Shown piece by piece: positions 62,877 through 64,000 of a stretch of 64,000 nt of DNA. The stretch comes from RUG714 sp964623515 (GTDB taxonomy: Bacteria; Bacillota; Clostridia; Oscillospirales; Acutalibacteraceae): NCBI GenBank assembly GCA_964623515.1, contig CAZURV010000002.1:1-64000 (forward strand). Direction: 5' to 3'. A program made the translations under genes and the position numbers. The notes below the pieces were generated by a model. That model was not told the origin of the DNA. It saw nothing but the letters and a program-made list of their open reading frames with translations, and did no database searches. The number at the start of each line of letters is the position of its first letter. Positions within the stretch are counted from its first letter, which is position 1.

Positions 62877-63566
62877 ATGGCAAGAGGAATTATTTATTGT
62901 ATGACAACTATTGTTCCAGGGCTGGTAAAGATAGGAAAAACAGGTTCTGATAACTTTGAACAGCGTATGTATAATTTAGAACACAATGGTTATGTTCAGG
63001 TAGTAGGATTAAAGAGAAAATTCGCTATTGAGGTTGATGACTATGATGAAAAAGAAGTTTTACTGCATGATATTTTCAGTAAAAGTAACGTTGGCAATAC
63101 AGAGTTATTTGCAATAGATGTAGATTTAGTTGTTCAATTATTATCGTCTTTTGACGGTAAGCAAATATATCCCGAAACCATGACGAAAGAAGAAGTATTT
63201 TATACTGCAACTGACGAAAGAACGGCAAATGTTAATAGCGTCAATAAATATACTGTTCCTGACGGAGAATATTACTTATATGAAAACAATAGAAAATATG
63301 GCATTATTCAGGCTAAAATGAAGGTTGTGGATAATAAATTTATTGTCCTTAAGGGAAGCACTTGTTTACCATGTGATAAAAAAGATATGCCCAATATTAA
63401 GAAAACAGCACCTGTAAAAAATAATATACTTCAAGAAGATGTTAAGTGTAATTCACCATCAACTGCAGGATGGGTTGTTTTAGGTACAAATAATAACGGT
63501 TGGTTTAAATGGAAGAATGCAGATGGTTGTCCTCTTGATATTTATCGAGTGGACAATAACGACTGA
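62877..63566 (+). CDS. GIY-YIG nuclease-like protein with DUF4357 domain
   Basis: 229 residues. N-terminal GIY-YIG/T5orf172-like segment (RGIIYCMTTIVPGLVKIGKT, a diverged GIY...KIG core), an Arg at RMYNLEHNG, and Glu in the later helix. The C-terminal block CNSPSTAGWVVLGTNNNGWFKWK is a DUF4357 match. Such proteins are common on mobile or defence loci. Catalytic GIY residues are altered (RGIIYC...LVKIG), so activity is uncertain. AGCGAGG upstream; base composition is A+T-richer than neighbouring genes. Confidence 0.7.
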   Translation: MARGIIYCMTTIVPGLVKIGKTGSDNFEQRMYNLEHNGYVQVVGLKRKFAIEVDDYDEKEVLLHDIFSKSNVGNTELFAIDVDLVVQLLSSFDGKQIYPETMTKEEVFYTATDERTANVNSVNKYTVPDGEYYLYENNRKYGIIQAKMKVVDNKFIVLKGSTCLPCDKKDMPNIKKTAPVKNNILQEDVKCNSPSTAGWVVLGTNNNGWFKWKNADGCPLDIYRVDNND

Positions 63567-63713
63567 ATCTTTTGATTTTAATAGAGGGTTTAATAGTTAT
63601 ACGCATTGTTGCACAAGTAACAAAAATAAAAAGAAACCCTGTAAAGAAGGTGCAACTTAGGGATTTACGAAAACAAGTAAATTTCAACCGGCACTCTTCA
63701 AGCGGAGCGTAAA

Positions 63714-63762
63714 AATCAAGACCGTGCCGAAGGATTGAACCTTTAGCATGGTCTTGATTTAT
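63714..63762 (+). terminator. Hairpin downstream of the GIY-YIG gene
   Basis: AAATCAAGACCGTGC ... GCATGGTCTTGATTT, an 11-bp perfect outer stem about 150 bases past the stop; T-run weak. Confidence 0.5.
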
Positions 63763-63891
63763 GCCCTGAATTGAACAAAAACAGCTTGAAATATTTGTCT
63801 GCATTTTTTTGAAAATGACTTGCTATATCCGTAGTTTAGAGCGAATATGTGTACTACCGAAAGGGAAAACAAAGAAAACGGAGGACACGAA

Positions 63892-64000
63892 AATGATAGC
63901 AACCAACTACGGAAACGGGTACAAATTCAAAGCCATCATGGAGCGAGCGCAGCAAGGACACCGTCAGCATTCAGGCAAAGGAATACCACACAATATCAAA
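63892..64000 (+). CDS. Partial ORF at right edge, possibly frameshifted
   Basis: ATG after CGGAGG starts MIATNYGNGYKFKAIMERAQQG, which runs on to the window edge. From about 63948 another frame (KPSWSERSKDTVSIQAKEYH) reads equally well, as if one or two bases were changed near 63955. The N-terminus weakly recalls SGNH/GDSL esterases. The piece is too short to assign. It has higher G+C than the GIY-YIG gene. Confidence 0.3.

Noticed and set aside
1..64000. CRISPR array
   Set aside because: No set of short direct repeats with regular spacers was found; the repeats seen are long and intergenic.

Overview
The window looks like chromosomal DNA from a low-to-medium G+C Gram-positive anaerobe, most likely a gut Clostridia member (Oscillospirales/Ruminococcaceae-like). 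The signs are strong GGAGG-type ribosome binding sites, TTGACA/TATAAT promoters, HrcA/CIRCE and LexA boxes of Firmicutes type, an L-box riboswitch, GH20/GH25/tannase-like secreted enzymes, an FtsW/PBP/FHA cluster and TnpV remnants. The lineage is inferred from gene content; no rRNA is present. Nearly all of it is ordinary chromosomal sequence, with four small accessory-looking patches: about 24.2-29.2 kb, 30.9-31.3 kb, 33.7-35.5 kb and 62.6 kb to the right end.

Layout. 1-2.3 kb: secreted GH25 muramidase with fibronectin III repeats, running off the left edge. 2.7-7.0 kb: leftward operon of a small membrane protein, GH20 hexosaminidase, GPH sugar symporter and Zn-phospholipase C-like protein. 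7.1-17.8 kb: MecA-like adaptor, rpe, EamA transporter, luxS, rlmD, two zinc-ribbon membrane proteins, glmS, galM and an S1-domain protein. 18.1-24.2 kb, rightward: DUF951, prfA, a TsaC/Sua5-CoaE fusion, M18 aminopeptidase, HAD hydrolase and MIF-like protein, with a leftward tRNA-Thr. 24.4-29.1 kb: decayed TnpV-type transposon genes, then a two-component system and a tannase-like lipoprotein. 29.4-33.4 kb: TetR/PF06541 pair with a perfect palindromic operator, CIRCE-controlled Hsp20, and a GT2 glycosyltransferase. 33.6-43.0 kb: tRNA-Ala, PIN nuclease, CPBP protease, tadA, lysine riboswitch plus NhaC-family transporter, TSCPD and PHP proteins, a lipoprotein and a polysaccharide deacetylase.

43.2-57.6 kb is one long leftward run: rlmB, a P-type-ATPase-like protein that has lost its catalytic motifs, tandem-FHA protein, FtsW/RodA, class B PBP, mtnN, a GNAT-like protein, gltX, glnS, a membrane protein and typA. 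57.8-62.4 kb: a third zinc-ribbon protein, the lexA-ogt SOS operon with a doubled LexA box, a nucleotidyltransferase and apgM. The right end has tRNA-Pro, a GIY-YIG/DUF4357 protein and the broken-looking start of another gene.

The main unexplained structure is (1) the degenerate P-type ATPase upstream of FHA-RodA-PBP and (2) three families of intergenic repeats. Family A is multi-hairpin, with copies after rlmD and after the NhaC-like gene. Family B has three divergent copies, each just upstream of a gene in the same orientation. Family C has terminal inverted repeats and lies between promoter and start codon of both glmS and lexA. All alignments were made by eye.
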